DNA of 46,383 nucleotides, taken from NCBI GenBank assembly GCA_022969175.1, contig JALJPB010000030.1:1-46383 (forward strand), in the 5' to 3' direction. The position numbers and the translations under genes were made by a program. Positions 9,229 through 19,772 of the stretch are shown here, piece after piece. The notes under the pieces were generated by a model that worked only from the letters and a program-made list of their open reading frames with translations, did not search any database and was not told the DNA's origin. Source of the stretch: Colwellia sp. GTDB taxonomy: Bacteria; Pseudomonadota; Gammaproteobacteria; Enterobacterales; Alteromonadaceae. Position 1 is the first letter of the stretch; every line of letters starts with the position of its first letter.

Positions 9229-10557
9229 ATGCGAATTCTTCACACCTCTGACTGGCACCTTGGTCAAAATTTTTATGGCAAAAGCCGAGCCGTTGAACAC
9301 CAACAATTTTTAACTTGGTTATTATCGCAAGTACAAGAACAAAAAATAGCGTGTGTGATTGTTGCGGGTGATATTTTTGATACCGGTACACCACCTAGTT
9401 ATGCGCGAGAAATGTATTTTGATTTTATTGTTAATATGCATAAACTTAACTGTCAGTTAGTTATTTTAGCTGGAAATCATGACTCGGTTGCCATGCTAGG
9501 TGAGTCAAAACAGCTATTAAAGAGTTTATCGGCACGTGTTATTCCAAATGCACTCGCTCATTCTGTAGATTGTACGGATAACGACAATATTGATGATAGC
9601 GAAACGATTAATGAGCAAGTTTTTTACCTTAACGACCAACTAGGTAAACCACAAGCTGTGATTTGTGCTATTCCATTTATTCGACCACGAGATATTTTAA
9701 AAAGCCAAGCAGGGCAGTCTGCTAACGATAAAAACCAATCACTTCAACAGGCTATAAAAGATCATTACCAACACCTTTATCAATATGCTCAAAAATTATC
9801 TAGGGCTAAAGATGACAAAATCTTGCCTATTATTGCCACAGGCCATTTAACAACTGTCGGGGTAACAATTAGTGAGTCGGTAAGGGATATTTATATCGGC
9901 ACTTTAGAAGCTTTTCCTGCCAGCGCATTCCCTAGCGCAGACTATATCGCTTTAGGTCATATTCATCGAGCTCAAAAAGTTGCTAAAACTGAACATATTC
10001 GTTATTGCGGCTCACCCATACCTTTAAGTTTTGATGAAGCAGAGCAGGCAAAAAAAGTATTGGTTGTGGACTTTAATCAAAATAAGCTTGATAAAGTCAC
10101 TGAGATTGAAGTGCCAGTTTTTCAACCAATGATGATGGTAAAGTCCACTCTTAACAATTTAGCCAATCAGGCAACTGAGCAAGTAAATATGTTTACCGAG
10201 TTAAACCAAGGTCAGAAAATTTGGCTCGATATAGAAATTGAAAGTAGTGACTATTTGCTAGACTTACATAGTCGTATTGAACAATTAATTAGTGATTTAC
10301 CCGTAGAAATTTTACTGGTCAGACGCAGTAAAAAGTCTCGGCAAGCAATGCCGAACAATCAAAAGAAAATCACCTTAAATGAACTTTCATTAATGGATGT
10401 TTTTAATACGCGTATTGATCAAGAAGACTGGCGAACTGAGGAAGATCTCTCGTTAAAGTCACGTTTAACCACTTTATTTCAACAAGCGGTATCTGAAGTT
10501 GAATCTTTAAACCAGTCAAGTAAAGAAGAGCAAGTTAAAGCTGGAGGCGAACAATGA
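9229..10557 (+). CDS. sbcD: SbcD nuclease subunit of the SbcCD (Mre11-Rad50-type) complex
   Basis: 442-residue metallophosphoesterase subunit of the nuclease that cleaves DNA hairpins and processes double-strand ends. Metal-binding motifs are intact: D8 and H10 (TSDWHLG), D48 (AGDIFD), N83-H84 (AGNHDS), then ATGHLT and ALGHIHRAQ. The C-terminal capping domain is present. The stop overlaps the sbcC start by four bases (ATGA), the usual coupling of these two genes. No strong Shine-Dalgarno precedes the ATG, but the [10 protein letters not shown] start is the canonical family N-terminus. Confidence 0.97.
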   Translation: MRILHTSDWHLGQNFYGKSRAVEHQQFLTWLLSQVQEQKIACVIVAGDIFDTGTPPSYAREMYFDFIVNMHKLNCQLVILAGNHDSVAMLGESKQLLKSLSARVIPNALAHSVDCTDNDNIDDSETINEQVFYLNDQLGKPQAVICAIPFIRPRDILKSQAGQSANDKNQSLQQAIKDHYQHLYQYAQKLSRAKDDKILPIIATGHLTTVGVTISESVRDIYIGTLEAFPASAFPSADYIALGHIHRAQKVAKTEHIRYCGSPIPLSFDEAEQAKKVLVVDFNQNKLDKVTEIEVPVFQPMMMVKSTLNNLANQATEQVNMFTELNQGQKIWLDIEIESSDYLLDLHSRIEQLISDLPVEILLVRRSKKSRQAMPNNQKKITLNELSLMDVFNTRIDQEDWRTEEDLSLKSRLTTLFQQAVSEVESLNQSSKEEQVKAGGEQ

Positions 10558-13500
10558 AAATATTGAGCTTAAGGTTTGAGAATATAAACTCTTTAAAAGG
10601 TGCATGGAAGATTGACTTTACTCAAGCTCCCTTTGATAGCTCAGGGTTATTTGCCATTACCGGGCCTACTGGTGCAGGTAAAACAACGATTTTAGATGCC
10701 ATTTGTTTAGCGCTTTATCATCAAACGCCTAGGCTTACTGTCTCAGATAAACAAAATCAATTAATGACCCGCCATACTTCTAATTGTTTGGCTGAAGTTG
10801 AGTTTGAGGTAAAAGGACAAGCGTATCGTGCTTTTTGGAGTCAAAGGCGGGCTAAAAATCAATTAGAGGGTAATTTACAAAAACCAATGGCTGAGTTGGC
10901 GATGATAAATGATGATAGTGACGATCAAATACTCGCTAGTAAAGTATCGCAAGTTCGTAGTGAAATAGCTCGAATTACCGGCTTAGATTTTGCTCGGTTT
11001 ACTAAGTCCATGATGTTATCACAAGGACAGTTCGCGGCATTTTTAAATGCGCCTGCTAATGAACGAGCTGAATTACTTGAAGAGTTAACCGGTAGCGAAA
11101 TATATGGTTTAGTCTCACAACAAGTCTTCGAAAACCATAAACAAGCTCACCAACTGTTAAAGTTACTACAAGAGCGAAGTCATGGCGCAAACTTATTAAC
11201 ACCAGAGCAAGCAACAGCACTTGAGCTTGAATTAACCGAGATTAAGAGCCAGCAAGTTAGCCATGATAAGTTACAAAAAGAATGGCTGGATGTACATGCC
11301 TGGCAAACTAAAGTTAATGAAAAACAGTTACTACTTGAAGAGGCAAAAACAAAGTTAATGCTAGTTGAATCTCAAGAACTCGCAGCAAAAGATGATCTTG
11401 TAAAATTAACATTTTCAGAGCCAGCGGAAGCGTTGAGACAACCTTTTGAGCAACATCAACAATTAATAGAAAAACATCAGTTACAGCAAAATAGTACAGC
11501 GTCGATCAGAGAAAAACATCAACAAAGTGAACAATTTAATAAAGAGCTAGCCGCAAAGCTTGATAACTTAACAACAGAGCAGTTAAAAGAAGATCAAAGC
11601 TTTACAACAACAGAAAGCCTTATCAACGAAAAAATTATACCCCTTGATAGCGATATACATCATCAGGCTCAACAAATTGAGTCATTTAAGTTTGAACAAA
11701 AAAACATTGAAACTGAACTCAATCAATTAACGACGCGACAACAAAAATTACAACAAGAAAATCATCAACATAATAATGAATTACAGGCAATAAATACGTT
11801 TGTACAGCAACATGAGCATGTTAAAGCTTTGTCTGAGAAATTACCGCTTTGGCAAAATCAATACCAAGGGGTTATTCAAGATGATAAAGGTATAACTGAA
11901 CTTAAATCCCAACTATCTGCTTTAAATGTCGATCATATTAAACTGCTACAACAGCAAAAAGAGCAATTAATAACATGCAGCACAGACGAGCAAAAAGTTA
12001 TTGAATTAGTGACTTTGGTTAAAAATAATCAAAACAGTAAAATAGCGCTATTTAATCAGCAACCACAATTAAATGAGCAAACGCTGCCAACTCATTTACA
12101 AACAATGCAAAGTAGGCAGTTAATCTCTGGGAAAATGATATTTAATGCTCAGCGGTTTTCTATATTAGCCAATGAAACCGCCAAAAATATTAAACAAACA
12201 AAAGAGTTTGAACAAACAATAGCACAGCTAAATAATGATCTAGAAAAGTGTCGACATCACTATAGAACTGAGAAGATCCAAGTTGACGATCTAGAACTCA
12301 TTATCAGTCAGCAGCAAGCGATTATGGCACTTAGTCAACACCGAGATAATCTAGAAGTAGGGCAGTCTTGCCCTTTGTGTGGTTCAACAGAACATCCTGC
12401 AATTGAGCAATATCAACAAGTTACTGTATCTTGTCATCAAGAGCGATTAGTTGACAAAAAAGCTAACTTGGCTGCACTAGAGCTCCAAGGCAATGAAATT
12501 AAAACATCAGTTGCCAGCTTTACTGCTCAACAAGCATCAATTAATGAAAACCAAGTAAAAAATCAAGAAGAACAACAACATTTGCAAGCTTTCTGGCAAG
12601 ACCATTATCAAGCAACAGGGCTAAATTGTACCCTAGCAGACTTAGTTGTAATTGAGCAGTGGGCAGAAGAGCTAGAGAGACAATATCAACTATTATTAAC
12701 TTTTACTGAGACACTGCAATTAATTAACCTACAACTAAGCGAGCATCAACAGCAGTTAGCTACATGTGAAAAACAACAGCTTATAGCCAAAAATCAACTT
12801 GACTTAATTAATAATAATATCAAGGCAATTGGCAGTGTTATTGACGAATCAACCAAGCAGTTAGCGCTAAACACTCAGAACAGTGATCATCATTGGCAAG
12901 CATTAACTTTTGATATTAAAAGTATTTTACCACAAAGTAATGAAAGTAACTTTAGTCGACATCAGTTTGAGCCTTGGTGGCAAGCACAACAAGTGCTAGT
13001 GGAACGTTATCAACATGCGCTGCAACAACAAAGTATCGAGCAAGAGGCCGTTAACAATGCAGATCAAGCAATAGCGCTTTTAAAGCAAGAATATGAGCTA
13101 GTTAGTGATAAATACCAAGGCTTAACGGAAAAAGTGAATGAATTAGTAAAAGCTCATCTAACCTTACAGACTCAGCGAAAATCATTGTTTGCAGAGCAAG
13201 ATGTTAACCAAGTTCGTCAACAAATATCTTTGCTAAAAGATCAAGCTAAGTCAACTTTAGCAGCAGAGCAGAATAAGGTTAACCTTCAAACTCAAGAGCT
13301 TAAAAGTTTGCAAGGCCAGCTCCAAGAGAGCCAAATACAATTGAGCCAATTATATATCCAACAAAGTGAAAGCATGGTTAGTTGGGCTAAGCAAATAGCT
13401 GAGAGTATTTTTACCGACGAAAAACATTTTTCTAATGCTTTATTGCCTGTGGAGCAACGAGATAGCTTAAAAGAGTTGCAGCAGAATATATCAAATAACA

Positions 13501-14291
13501 AACAACAGACGATTGCGGTTCACCAACAAAGTCTTAACCAAGCTGCACTACTGATGGATGAAAAATCTAAGCTAGCCGCTAATTTAGTAGAAAAACCTAT
13601 TGAAGAGTTAACTCAAGAAATAAACAAGCACCAAGAAACTAACAAGCAATTACAGTTAAAAGAAGGGGAGCTTAGTCAAACCCTTAAAAATAATAACCAA
13701 GGGCTTGAAAAGCAACAAGCACTGAATACTGAAATTGAGCAACAACAGCTAGTTGTTGATGATCTGTCACACTTAAGCTCGCTGATAGGCTCAGCACAAG
13801 GCGATAAATTCAGAAAGTTTGCTCAAGGGTTAACGCTGGCTCACTTAGTTTATTTAGCTAATCAGCAGCTGTTAAAATTGCATGCTCGATATCAATTACA
13901 ATGTCAGAAAAATGATACATTATCTCTTGAAGTATTAGATACTTGGCAAGCCGATACGGTACGAGATACTAAAACACTGTCCGGTGGTGAAAGCTTTTTG
14001 GTGAGTTTAGCCCTAGCATTGGCGTTATCAGACCTTGTCAGTGCGAAAACGAGTATTGACTCCCTATTTTTAGATGAAGGTTTTGGTACCCTTGATAATG
14101 AGACCTTAGAAATAGCTCTTGATGCTTTAGATAACCTTAACGCGAGTGGTAAGATGATAGGAGTCATTAGCCATGTCGATACTTTAAAAGAGCGTATCGC
14201 GGTGCAAATTAAAGTAAAAAAGCGTAGTGGACTAGGTATTAGTTGCTTAGATAAACAGTTTGAGTTTATTCAACCAGTTGCAACAAACTAA
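10554..14291 (+). CDS. sbcC: SbcC ATPase subunit of the SbcCD complex
   Basis: 1245-residue SMC/Rad50-like ATPase, on the long side for the family. The N-terminal half-ATPase carries Walker [10 protein letters not shown] (37-45). Two long Gln-rich coiled-coil arms flank the zinc-hook motif CPLC at 606-609, which joins two SbcC molecules through one zinc. The C-terminal half-ATPase holds the ABC signature LSGGES (about residue 1142) and Walker [12 protein letters not shown]. All parts needed for ATP-driven clamping are present. Translation is coupled to sbcD. The coiled-coil portion is unusually rich in glutamine (many CAA/CAG codons) but uninterrupted. Confidence 0.97.
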   Translation: MKILSLRFENINSLKGAWKIDFTQAPFDSSGLFAITGPTGAGKTTILDAICLALYHQTPRLTVSDKQNQLMTRHTSNCLAEVEFEVKGQAYRAFWSQRRAKNQLEGNLQKPMAELAMINDDSDDQILASKVSQVRSEIARITGLDFARFTKSMMLSQGQFAAFLNAPANERAELLEELTGSEIYGLVSQQVFENHKQAHQLLKLLQERSHGANLLTPEQATALELELTEIKSQQVSHDKLQKEWLDVHAWQTKVNEKQLLLEEAKTKLMLVESQELAAKDDLVKLTFSEPAEALRQPFEQHQQLIEKHQLQQNSTASIREKHQQSEQFNKELAAKLDNLTTEQLKEDQSFTTTESLINEKIIPLDSDIHHQAQQIESFKFEQKNIETELNQLTTRQQKLQQENHQHNNELQAINTFVQQHEHVKALSEKLPLWQNQYQGVIQDDKGITELKSQLSALNVDHIKLLQQQKEQLITCSTDEQKVIELVTLVKNNQNSKIALFNQQPQLNEQTLPTHLQTMQSRQLISGKMIFNAQRFSILANETAKNIKQTKEFEQTIAQLNNDLEKCRHHYRTEKIQVDDLELIISQQQAIMALSQHRDNLEVGQSCPLCGSTEHPAIEQYQQVTVSCHQERLVDKKANLAALELQGNEIKTSVASFTAQQASINENQVKNQEEQQHLQAFWQDHYQATGLNCTLADLVVIEQWAEELERQYQLLLTFTETLQLINLQLSEHQQQLATCEKQQLIAKNQLDLINNNIKAIGSVIDESTKQLALNTQNSDHHWQALTFDIKSILPQSNESNFSRHQFEPWWQAQQVLVERYQHALQQQSIEQEAVNNADQAIALLKQEYELVSDKYQGLTEKVNELVKAHLTLQTQRKSLFAEQDVNQVRQQISLLKDQAKSTLAAEQNKVNLQTQELKSLQGQLQESQIQLSQLYIQQSESMVSWAKQIAESIFTDEKHFSNALLPVEQRDSLKELQQNISNNKQQTIAVHQQSLNQAALLMDEKSKLAANLVEKPIEELTQEINKHQETNKQLQLKEGELSQTLKNNNQGLEKQQALNTEIEQQQLVVDDLSHLSSLIGSAQGDKFRKFAQGLTLAHLVYLANQQLLKLHARYQLQCQKNDTLSLEVLDTWQADTVRDTKTLSGGESFLVSLALALALSDLVSAKTSIDSLFLDEGFGTLDNETLEIALDALDNLNASGKMIGVISHVDTLKERIAVQIKVKKRSGLGISCLDKQFEFIQPVATN

Positions 14292-14336
14292 TGTTTTTAG
14301 TTTTGCGTTAAAAATATAAAATAAAAAGGATAAAAT

Positions 14337-15746
14337 TTGACTCAATATATTGATCTTGCCAATGGTATTTTGTGGAATCATGTACTGATTTATGTACTGG
14401 TTTTGGGCGGCGTATGGTTTAGTTACCGATTGAAACTCATACAATTTAGACATTTCACGCATATGTTTCAATTAATGAGAAACAGTAATAACAGTGATAA
14501 ATCAGGTATTTCATCTTTCCAAGCATTAATGACAAGTCTTGCTGCACGAGTAGGGACAGGGAATTTAGCTGGAGTAGCCATCGCTATTTCTTTAGGAGGA
14601 CCGGGTGCTATATTTTGGATGTGGGTAATTGCTTTATTAGGAATGGTAACCGGTTTTTCTGAGAGTTTACTTGGTCAACTTTATAAAGTACGAGATGCTA
14701 ATGGCGAATACCGTGGTGGCCCTGCTTACTATATAAAAATGGGGCTCAATAAACCTTGGTTAGCCGTACTGTTTTCTATCTGTTTATTTGTTGGTTATGG
14801 TTTTGTTTTTAGTTCAGTACAAGCAAATACTATGGCAGATGCACTTAATAATGTTTATCAAATAGAACCGATGATATCTGGAACGGTTATTGTACTACTA
14901 GCATTGCCAATTGTTATGGGAGGAGTTCGCACTATTGCTAGAGTTTCTAGTATTTTGGTGCCACTGATGGGTGTTACTTATCTACTTATTGCTTTAGTTA
15001 TATGTTTGATCAATATTGAGAGAATACCATCGATTTTTCTCTTAATCTTCAACTCTGCATTTGGCTTACAAGAAGCGGGTAGTGGCGCCGTTGGAGCGGC
15101 AATTATAAATGGCATAAAACGTGGTTTGTATTCCAACGAAGCGGGTAGTGGCTCAGTACCTCATGCCGCAGCTTGTGCAACACCTAACCCTCACCATCCT
15201 GCAGTACAAGGATATGTTCAAATGTTAGGGGTGTTTATTGATACCATTGTGGTCTGTAGTGCTACCGCTTTTATGATTTTGCTAGCGTTAGGACCCGAAA
15301 CTACTGAGTTGACTGGTATAAGGTTGACTCAGTTTGCTATGACCGAACATGTGGGTAGTTGGGGCAATCATTTTGTCACCATTGCTATTTGTTTTTTCTG
15401 TTTTACTTCTATCATCGCCAACTATGTCTATGCAGAAAACAATCTGCATTACTTTAAGTTAGACAACAATGTCGGACGTTGGGGATTTACTGCGATTTTT
15501 CTATCGTTTACTTTTTGGGGAACCGTTGCTGCATTACCCGATGTCTGGGCACTTGCTGACTTGTCATTGGGCTTAATGACCTTAATTAATGTCGGCGTTA
15601 TTCTAGTCCTAACCCCAACCATAGTTGCAGTGACCAAAGATTATAACCAACAACGTAAAAAGCAAGCCGATATTGTCTTTATAGAAGGCAAAAACTGCAA
15701 AATTCAAGGGCAGTTAGAAAAAGGTATTTGGCAAAACAAAGGTTAA
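14337..15746 (+). CDS. AGCS-family amino acid (alanine/glycine):Na+ symporter
   Basis: 469-residue inner-membrane carrier with about ten or more hydrophobic helices. Family signatures are GTGNLAGVAIAISLGGPGA with FWMWVIALLGM near the N-terminus, GGPAYYIKMGL, and SNEAGSGSVPHAAA in the middle. This is the AlsT/DagA group that imports alanine or glycine with sodium; the precise substrate is inference. The start is a TTG, chosen because AAAAAGGA lies six bases upstream and no ATG precedes the first helix. It follows sbcC by 45 bases without an obvious terminator. Confidence 0.93.
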   Translation: MTQYIDLANGILWNHVLIYVLVLGGVWFSYRLKLIQFRHFTHMFQLMRNSNNSDKSGISSFQALMTSLAARVGTGNLAGVAIAISLGGPGAIFWMWVIALLGMVTGFSESLLGQLYKVRDANGEYRGGPAYYIKMGLNKPWLAVLFSICLFVGYGFVFSSVQANTMADALNNVYQIEPMISGTVIVLLALPIVMGGVRTIARVSSILVPLMGVTYLLIALVICLINIERIPSIFLLIFNSAFGLQEAGSGAVGAAIINGIKRGLYSNEAGSGSVPHAAACATPNPHHPAVQGYVQMLGVFIDTIVVCSATAFMILLALGPETTELTGIRLTQFAMTEHVGSWGNHFVTIAICFFCFTSIIANYVYAENNLHYFKLDNNVGRWGFTAIFLSFTFWGTVAALPDVWALADLSLGLMTLINVGVILVLTPTIVAVTKDYNQQRKKQADIVFIEGKNCKIQGQLEKGIWQNKG

Positions 15747-15883
15747 TTACCCTATATTAGTAACTCTGGTTTCATTGATTGATAGTATTAACTTATTTAA
15801 TGCAACTAAGAGTTATAACGTTTAACTGATAACTGTAGGTATAATGCCGTCAAATTTTATTGCATAAAAAGGATTAAACCTTA

Positions 15884-16783
15884 GTGGAAATTTGGATTTA
15901 TTTCACTTTATTAGCGGCAACTATGCAGGCGGTAAGAACTGCAGGTCAAAAGCAGCTATCACAACACCTTAACTCTATGGCGACAACTGGTGTGCGTTAT
16001 TTTTATGCACTGCCTTTTGCTTGGGCATATTTGATGTGGGTGCTCGACTTTAGAGAAGTTGAAGTTCCTGAGCTGTCTAGCGACTTTTTAAGTTATGCTT
16101 TGATTGCTTGTATCGCTCAAATTATCGGTACTGCCTGTTTAGTTGCTGCATTTAAGTACCGAAATTTTGCCGTAGCAACAAGTTTAGCTAAAACTGAAGC
16201 GATTCAAGTAGCTGTTTTTGGTGCGCTATTATTTTCAGCTCCGTTGTCGGGAATGGGCTGGCTTAGTATTGTCATTGGTGTGGTCGGTGTTTTTATTGTT
16301 TCTAAAGTTAAATTTAGCTATAAAGCCTTTTTTAAAGATACAGAAACACTTTTTGGCGTAAGTTTTGGTTTAGCCGCAGGTTTAGGTTTGGCAATAACTA
16401 CACTATTAATTCGCGAATCAAGTCTTGCCTTAAATACTGATTTAATTGTCAGTGCTGCAGTTACTTTAGTCTTTATGATCACGGTGCAATCAGTTATTTC
16501 ATTGGTATGGATTTGGTTTCAAGACAAATCACAACTACCAAAAATGTTTAAACATTGGCGATTATGTTTATTTGTTGGCATTACTAGTGTTTTAGGCTCA
16601 ATTGGTTGGTTTACTGCGGCAAGTTATCAAAATGCAGCTTATGTTAAAGCCCTTGGACAAGTTGAATTTTTTATTACTCTAGTGCTGACCTATCGAATAT
16701 TTAAAGAAAAAATTAGTTTTATTGAATATTTTGGTATGTTTTTAATTATTGCGAGCGTTGTAATATTATTAGTATGGGCTTAA
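15884..16783 (+). CDS. EamA/DMT-superfamily membrane transporter
   Basis: 299 residues forming about ten transmembrane helices in two EamA repeats, the normal drug/metabolite transporter layout. The N-terminal helix contains TMQAVRTAGQKQL, and the second repeat ends with the typical YFGMFLIIASVVILLVWA. It starts at a GTG with AAAAAGGA upstream; the next in-frame ATGs fall inside the first helix. The substrate cannot be told from sequence. It sits between the alanine symporter and slyD, each apparently with its own promoter. Confidence 0.87.
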   Translation: MEIWIYFTLLAATMQAVRTAGQKQLSQHLNSMATTGVRYFYALPFAWAYLMWVLDFREVEVPELSSDFLSYALIACIAQIIGTACLVAAFKYRNFAVATSLAKTEAIQVAVFGALLFSAPLSGMGWLSIVIGVVGVFIVSKVKFSYKAFFKDTETLFGVSFGLAAGLGLAITTLLIRESSLALNTDLIVSAAVTLVFMITVQSVISLVWIWFQDKSQLPKMFKHWRLCLFVGITSVLGSIGWFTAASYQNAAYVKALGQVEFFITLVLTYRIFKEKISFIEYFGMFLIIASVVILLVWA

Positions 16784-16882
16784 AGCCGCAATGAAAATAC
16801 CATATTGATAGTGGTTAATAAAAGACTTTGCTACACTGCGCTTCATTAATATTTAAAGTAAAGATTTGTATAGGATCAAACC

Positions 16883-17374
16883 ATGAAAATTACCGATAAA
16901 ACTGTTGTTCAGTTTCATTACACATTAAAAGATGAAGCAGGAGAGCAGCTTGAATCATCATTTGATAGCAACCCTTTAGCCTATCTACATGGTCAGAAAA
17001 ACATGTTGGTTGGCGTTGAGAATTCGTTAACCGGTAAAGAAACAGGTGATAAATATAGTATTACCTTACAACCTGAAGATGCCTATGGTGTTTATCAAGA
17101 AGATGCCGTTCAGCGCATTCCGGCAAAACATTTGCAAGGTAGTGCGGGTAATACTAAATGGAAAGCAGGTATGGTGGCTGTTGTTCAAACCGAACAAGGT
17201 CAACGTCAAGTTACTGTGATCAAGTCAGGTAAGTTTATTGTCACTGTTGATATGAACTCCCCGCTTGCTGGTAAAGTATTAACCTTTGATATTGAGGTAG
17301 TTGATGTTAGAGCTGCTACTGATGAAGAGGTTGAACATGGCCACGCTCATGGCGTTGGTGGTCACCAGCATTAG
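16883..17374 (+). CDS. slyD: FKBP-type peptidyl-prolyl isomerase SlyD
   Basis: 163 residues: an FKBP fold interrupted by the chaperone insert-in-flap domain (about 76-125). FHYTLKDEAGEQLESSF, YLHGQKNMLVGVENSL and LQPEDAYGVY are the catalytic-fold signatures. The C-terminal tail (HGHAHGVGGHQH) is His-rich and is the metal-binding region that in E. coli SlyD handles nickel, though shorter here. Acts in the cytoplasm as prolyl isomerase, chaperone and metal carrier. A strong terminator follows 22 bases after the stop. Confidence 0.95.
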   Translation: MKITDKTVVQFHYTLKDEAGEQLESSFDSNPLAYLHGQKNMLVGVENSLTGKETGDKYSITLQPEDAYGVYQEDAVQRIPAKHLQGSAGNTKWKAGMVAVVQTEQGQRQVTVIKSGKFIVTVDMNSPLAGKVLTFDIEVVDVRAATDEEVEHGHAHGVGGHQH

Positions 17375-17396
17375 TCATTAAACTAGACCCATTAAG

Positions 17397-17420
17397 ACCA
17401 GCATCATGCTGGTTTTTTTT
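17397..17420 (+). terminator. Intrinsic terminator of slyD
   Basis: The stem ACCAGCA / TGCTGGT with a three-base loop is followed directly by eight Ts. Confidence 0.92.
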
Positions 17421-17533
17421 ACGCTGAAATATACATTCTAGCGGTAGCTGATGATAAAAATTTTTAGCTAGAGTAGACATTTATATTTCATGACAAACTT
17501 TACTCAATACTACTTTTTCCCATGATAATAAAG

Positions 17534-17578
17534 TGTCCGCTGCAATTATAACGGACATTTTATACTTGTCCGCGGACA
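17534..17578 (+). promoter_or_regulatory. Probable enhancer (UAS) for the downstream NtrC-type regulator
   Basis: Four copies of the half-site TGTCCG occur in two palindromes. The first is TGTCCG-N12-CGGACA (17534-17557). The second is the 12-bp perfect palindrome TGTCCGCGGACA (17567-17578). They sit about 80-135 bases upstream of the predicted start of the sigma-54 promoter, the usual enhancer distance. Corresponding half-sites are spaced 33 and 21 bases apart, close to whole helical turns. Binding by the regulator encoded at the end of this operon is inference. The rest of the 328-base gap between slyD and the adaptor gene holds only the slyD terminator and the sigma-54 promoter. Confidence 0.65.
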
Positions 17579-17641
17579 CCTTTTAAGACCCGCGAAAATA
17601 CTTTATCCTTTAATATCAGGCGATTAAAATTAAATTAAAGC

Positions 17642-17657
17642 TGGCACATTAGCTGCA
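17642..17657 (+). promoter_or_regulatory. Sigma-54 (RpoN) promoter of the efflux/two-component operon
   Basis: TGGCACATTAGCTGCA matches the -24/-12 consensus TGGCAC-N5-TTGCA at all but one base, with GG and GC exactly 12 bases apart. Transcription would begin near 17668. That excludes the upstream TTG at 17664 as start codon and supports the ATG at 17703. Confidence 0.8.
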
Positions 17658-17702
17658 ATCCTATTGGTATTGAAAAGTAGTTTACCGAAAAGGAAGTTTA
17701 AT

Positions 17703-18971
17703 ATGATCAAAGATACTCGCCAGCAAGATACTGTTTTAACGTCGAAGTCAAAATTCTCAGTAAAATCTCAATGGGCAAGTGTAGTGATTATTTCATCTGT
17801 TTTGTTAGTTTACTTATACCTAACACAATCAAGTGCAGATTTATCAATTGAAAAATCTACCGTGCAACTTGGTACGGTAGAGCGAGGTAATTTAGAACGA
17901 GACATTAATGCCATCGGTAAAATTGTCGCCGCCAATGCGCCTGTTATTTATAGTCCCGCTGTTGGCAGGGTTACTTTATTAGTAAACCCGGGGGACACAA
18001 TTACAGATAAACAAGCACTTGCCAAAATTAACAGCCCTGAATTAGTTAACTTGCTCTCACAAGAACAAGTCTCTTTACAGAGCTTGGAGTTTGAATCTGA
18101 TCGTCAAATTTTACAAACTAGACGCGAGCTATTACTACAAGAACAGCAGTTAAATGTAGCTGCAGTCTCTCTAAATGCAGCCAAACGAGAATTTCGTCGA
18201 AGTGAAATAGCGATACAAGACAACTTAATCAGTCAAATAGATTATGAAAAATCTCAAGATGATTTAACTCGTGCAGTACTCGACTTTGAACATGAACAAA
18301 AACAGGCTTTGTTAAATAAAGATAGCTTAAACTTTGAAACTAAGACTCAAGGGGCAGTTATTGAACGTCAAAAATTGGTGGTTAATGAGATTCAGCGCCA
18401 AGTAAACAATTTAACCTTATATTCGCCAGTTGCTGGCATTGTTGGCAACTGGTTAACAACACAGCAATCAGCGGTAGCCTTAAGTCAGCCTTTGATGACG
18501 ATTGTTGATTTAACCGCTTTCGAAGCGGAATTATCAGTACCAGAAAGCTATGCTGATGAAATAGGCATAGGTATGCCAGCTCTGTTACAAGTATCAGGCC
18601 AATTAATGCATGGCACGCTGTCAGCTATATCGCCCGAAGTAATTAATCGTCAAGTAACAACTCGTGTTCGTTTTGATAATCAACAATTAACCAACCTACG
18701 CCAAAACCAGCGCTTAACAGCGCGTATTATTTTGGAGACAAAAACGGATGTTTTAATGGTTCGCCGAGGTGCCTTTTTAGACTCAGGCAGAAGTGGTGAA
18801 GGAAAAATCATTTATTTAGTCAACCAAGATATGGCCACAAAACAAACGGTTTCATTTGGCACTAGTAGTTTAAGTCATATTGAGTTAACCGCAGGTGTTG
18901 AGGTCGGAGATCAGTTAATTATCTCCTCTGTAGATCGCTTTAAAAATGCAGAACAAATCGCTTTACGTTAA
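17703..18971 (+). CDS. Periplasmic adaptor (HlyD/MacA/RND-type membrane fusion protein)
   Basis: 422 residues from the chosen ATG. A single transmembrane anchor (about 23-41) precedes a periplasmic part containing a biotinyl-lipoyl-like half (GNLERDINAIGKI, GRVTLLVNPGDTI), an alpha-helical hairpin of about 130 residues, the second half motif (LYSPVAGIVGNW) and beta-barrel domains. It would bridge the inner-membrane permease and an outer-membrane channel or substrate acceptor. No TolC-like gene is in the window. AAAAGGAAG lies at good distance from the ATG. It is first in a seven-gene unit controlled by the sigma-54 promoter upstream. Confidence 0.9.
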   Translation: MIKDTRQQDTVLTSKSKFSVKSQWASVVIISSVLLVYLYLTQSSADLSIEKSTVQLGTVERGNLERDINAIGKIVAANAPVIYSPAVGRVTLLVNPGDTITDKQALAKINSPELVNLLSQEQVSLQSLEFESDRQILQTRRELLLQEQQLNVAAVSLNAAKREFRRSEIAIQDNLISQIDYEKSQDDLTRAVLDFEHEQKQALLNKDSLNFETKTQGAVIERQKLVVNEIQRQVNNLTLYSPVAGIVGNWLTTQQSAVALSQPLMTIVDLTAFEAELSVPESYADEIGIGMPALLQVSGQLMHGTLSAISPEVINRQVTTRVRFDNQQLTNLRQNQRLTARIILETKTDVLMVRRGAFLDSGRSGEGKIIYLVNQDMATKQTVSFGTSSLSHIELTAGVEVGDQLIISSVDRFKNAEQIALR

Positions 18972-19021
18972 AAATATAAAAACTAACGACCAAACAAATT
19001 TATTAATCAAGGATTATTAAC

Positions 19022-19762
19022 ATGTTACAGATGCAAAATATTAGTAAGATTTTTAGAACAGAGCTGGTAGAAACTCATGCGCTTAGAGAGTTTAACTTAA
19101 CGGTAAATTCAGGTGAATTTGTTACAGTGACAGGACCTTCAGGCTCAGGTAAAACTACGTTTTTAAATATAGCGGGCTTATTAGAAGAAGTAAGCCAAGG
19201 CAAGTATCTGCTTGATGGTGTTGATGTTGTCGGCTTAAAAGATAAAGAGCTTTCTCGTTTACGTAATGAAAAAATTGGTTTTATTTTTCAAAGTTTTAAT
19301 TTGATTCCAGATTTAAATCTTTTTGAAAATATCGACGTACCGCTTAGGTATCGCGGTTTTAGTAGTAAAGAAAGAAAACGTAGAATTGAAGAAGCGTTAG
19401 AAAAAGTAGGCTTGGCAGCAAGAATGAAACATATGCCCGCACAACTTTCTGGTGGACAACAACAACGAGTTGCCATTGCCCGTGCTTTAGCGGGGGAGCC
19501 TAAATTTTTATTAGCCGATGAGCCGACAGGAAATCTTGATAGCTTGATGGCTAGACAAGTGATGGACTTACTTAAAGATATTAATAAACAAGGTACAACG
19601 ATTGTCATGGTAACTCATGATCCTGCTCTCGCGCGGAGTGGCCAACGTAATATACAAATTGTTGATGGTCAAGTTAGCGATTTCTCAATGTTCAACAATC
19701 AAAAACAAGAAGTTAATCGTCAAGTTGATCAAGTTGAAACTAAAGAAACTGAAGTTGTTTAA
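19022..19762 (+). CDS. ABC transporter ATP-binding protein, MacB/LolD type
   Basis: 246 residues. Walker [10 protein letters not shown] begins at residue 38, with the Q-loop in [16 protein letters not shown], the ABC signature [15 protein letters not shown] and Walker [13 protein letters not shown], followed by the switch histidine in MVTHDPALA. This belongs to the mechanotransmission subfamily (MacB, LolCDE, FtsE) that works from the cytoplasmic face with FtsX-like permeases rather than moving substrate through the membrane. A hydrophilic tail of about 20 residues rich in Glu and Val ends the protein. It starts 50 bases after the adaptor, and the first permease follows by ten bases. Confidence 0.94.
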   Translation: MLQMQNISKIFRTELVETHALREFNLTVNSGEFVTVTGPSGSGKTTFLNIAGLLEEVSQGKYLLDGVDVVGLKDKELSRLRNEKIGFIFQSFNLIPDLNLFENIDVPLRYRGFSSKERKRRIEEALEKVGLAARMKHMPAQLSGGQQQRVAIARALAGEPKFLLADEPTGNLDSLMARQVMDLLKDINKQGTTIVMVTHDPALARSGQRNIQIVDGQVSDFSMFNNQKQEVNRQVDQVETKETEVV

Positions 19763-19772
19763 GGAGTCATTT

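Noticed and set aside
10554..14291. SbcCD as part of a defence island with neighbouring genes
   Set aside because: Both proteins are standard housekeeping SbcD/SbcC and neighbours are dodecin and an amino acid symporter; no defence-type gene is adjacent.
17664..17702. TTG start for the adaptor protein
   Set aside because: The predicted sigma-54 transcription start (about 17668) lies after this codon, and the ATG at 17703 has a good ribosome site.
19617..19772. N-terminal extension of the first permease into the ATPase gene
   Set aside because: The extension is a Lys-rich out-of-frame reading of the ATPase C-terminus; AAGGAGT and the canonical N-terminus place the start at 19773.
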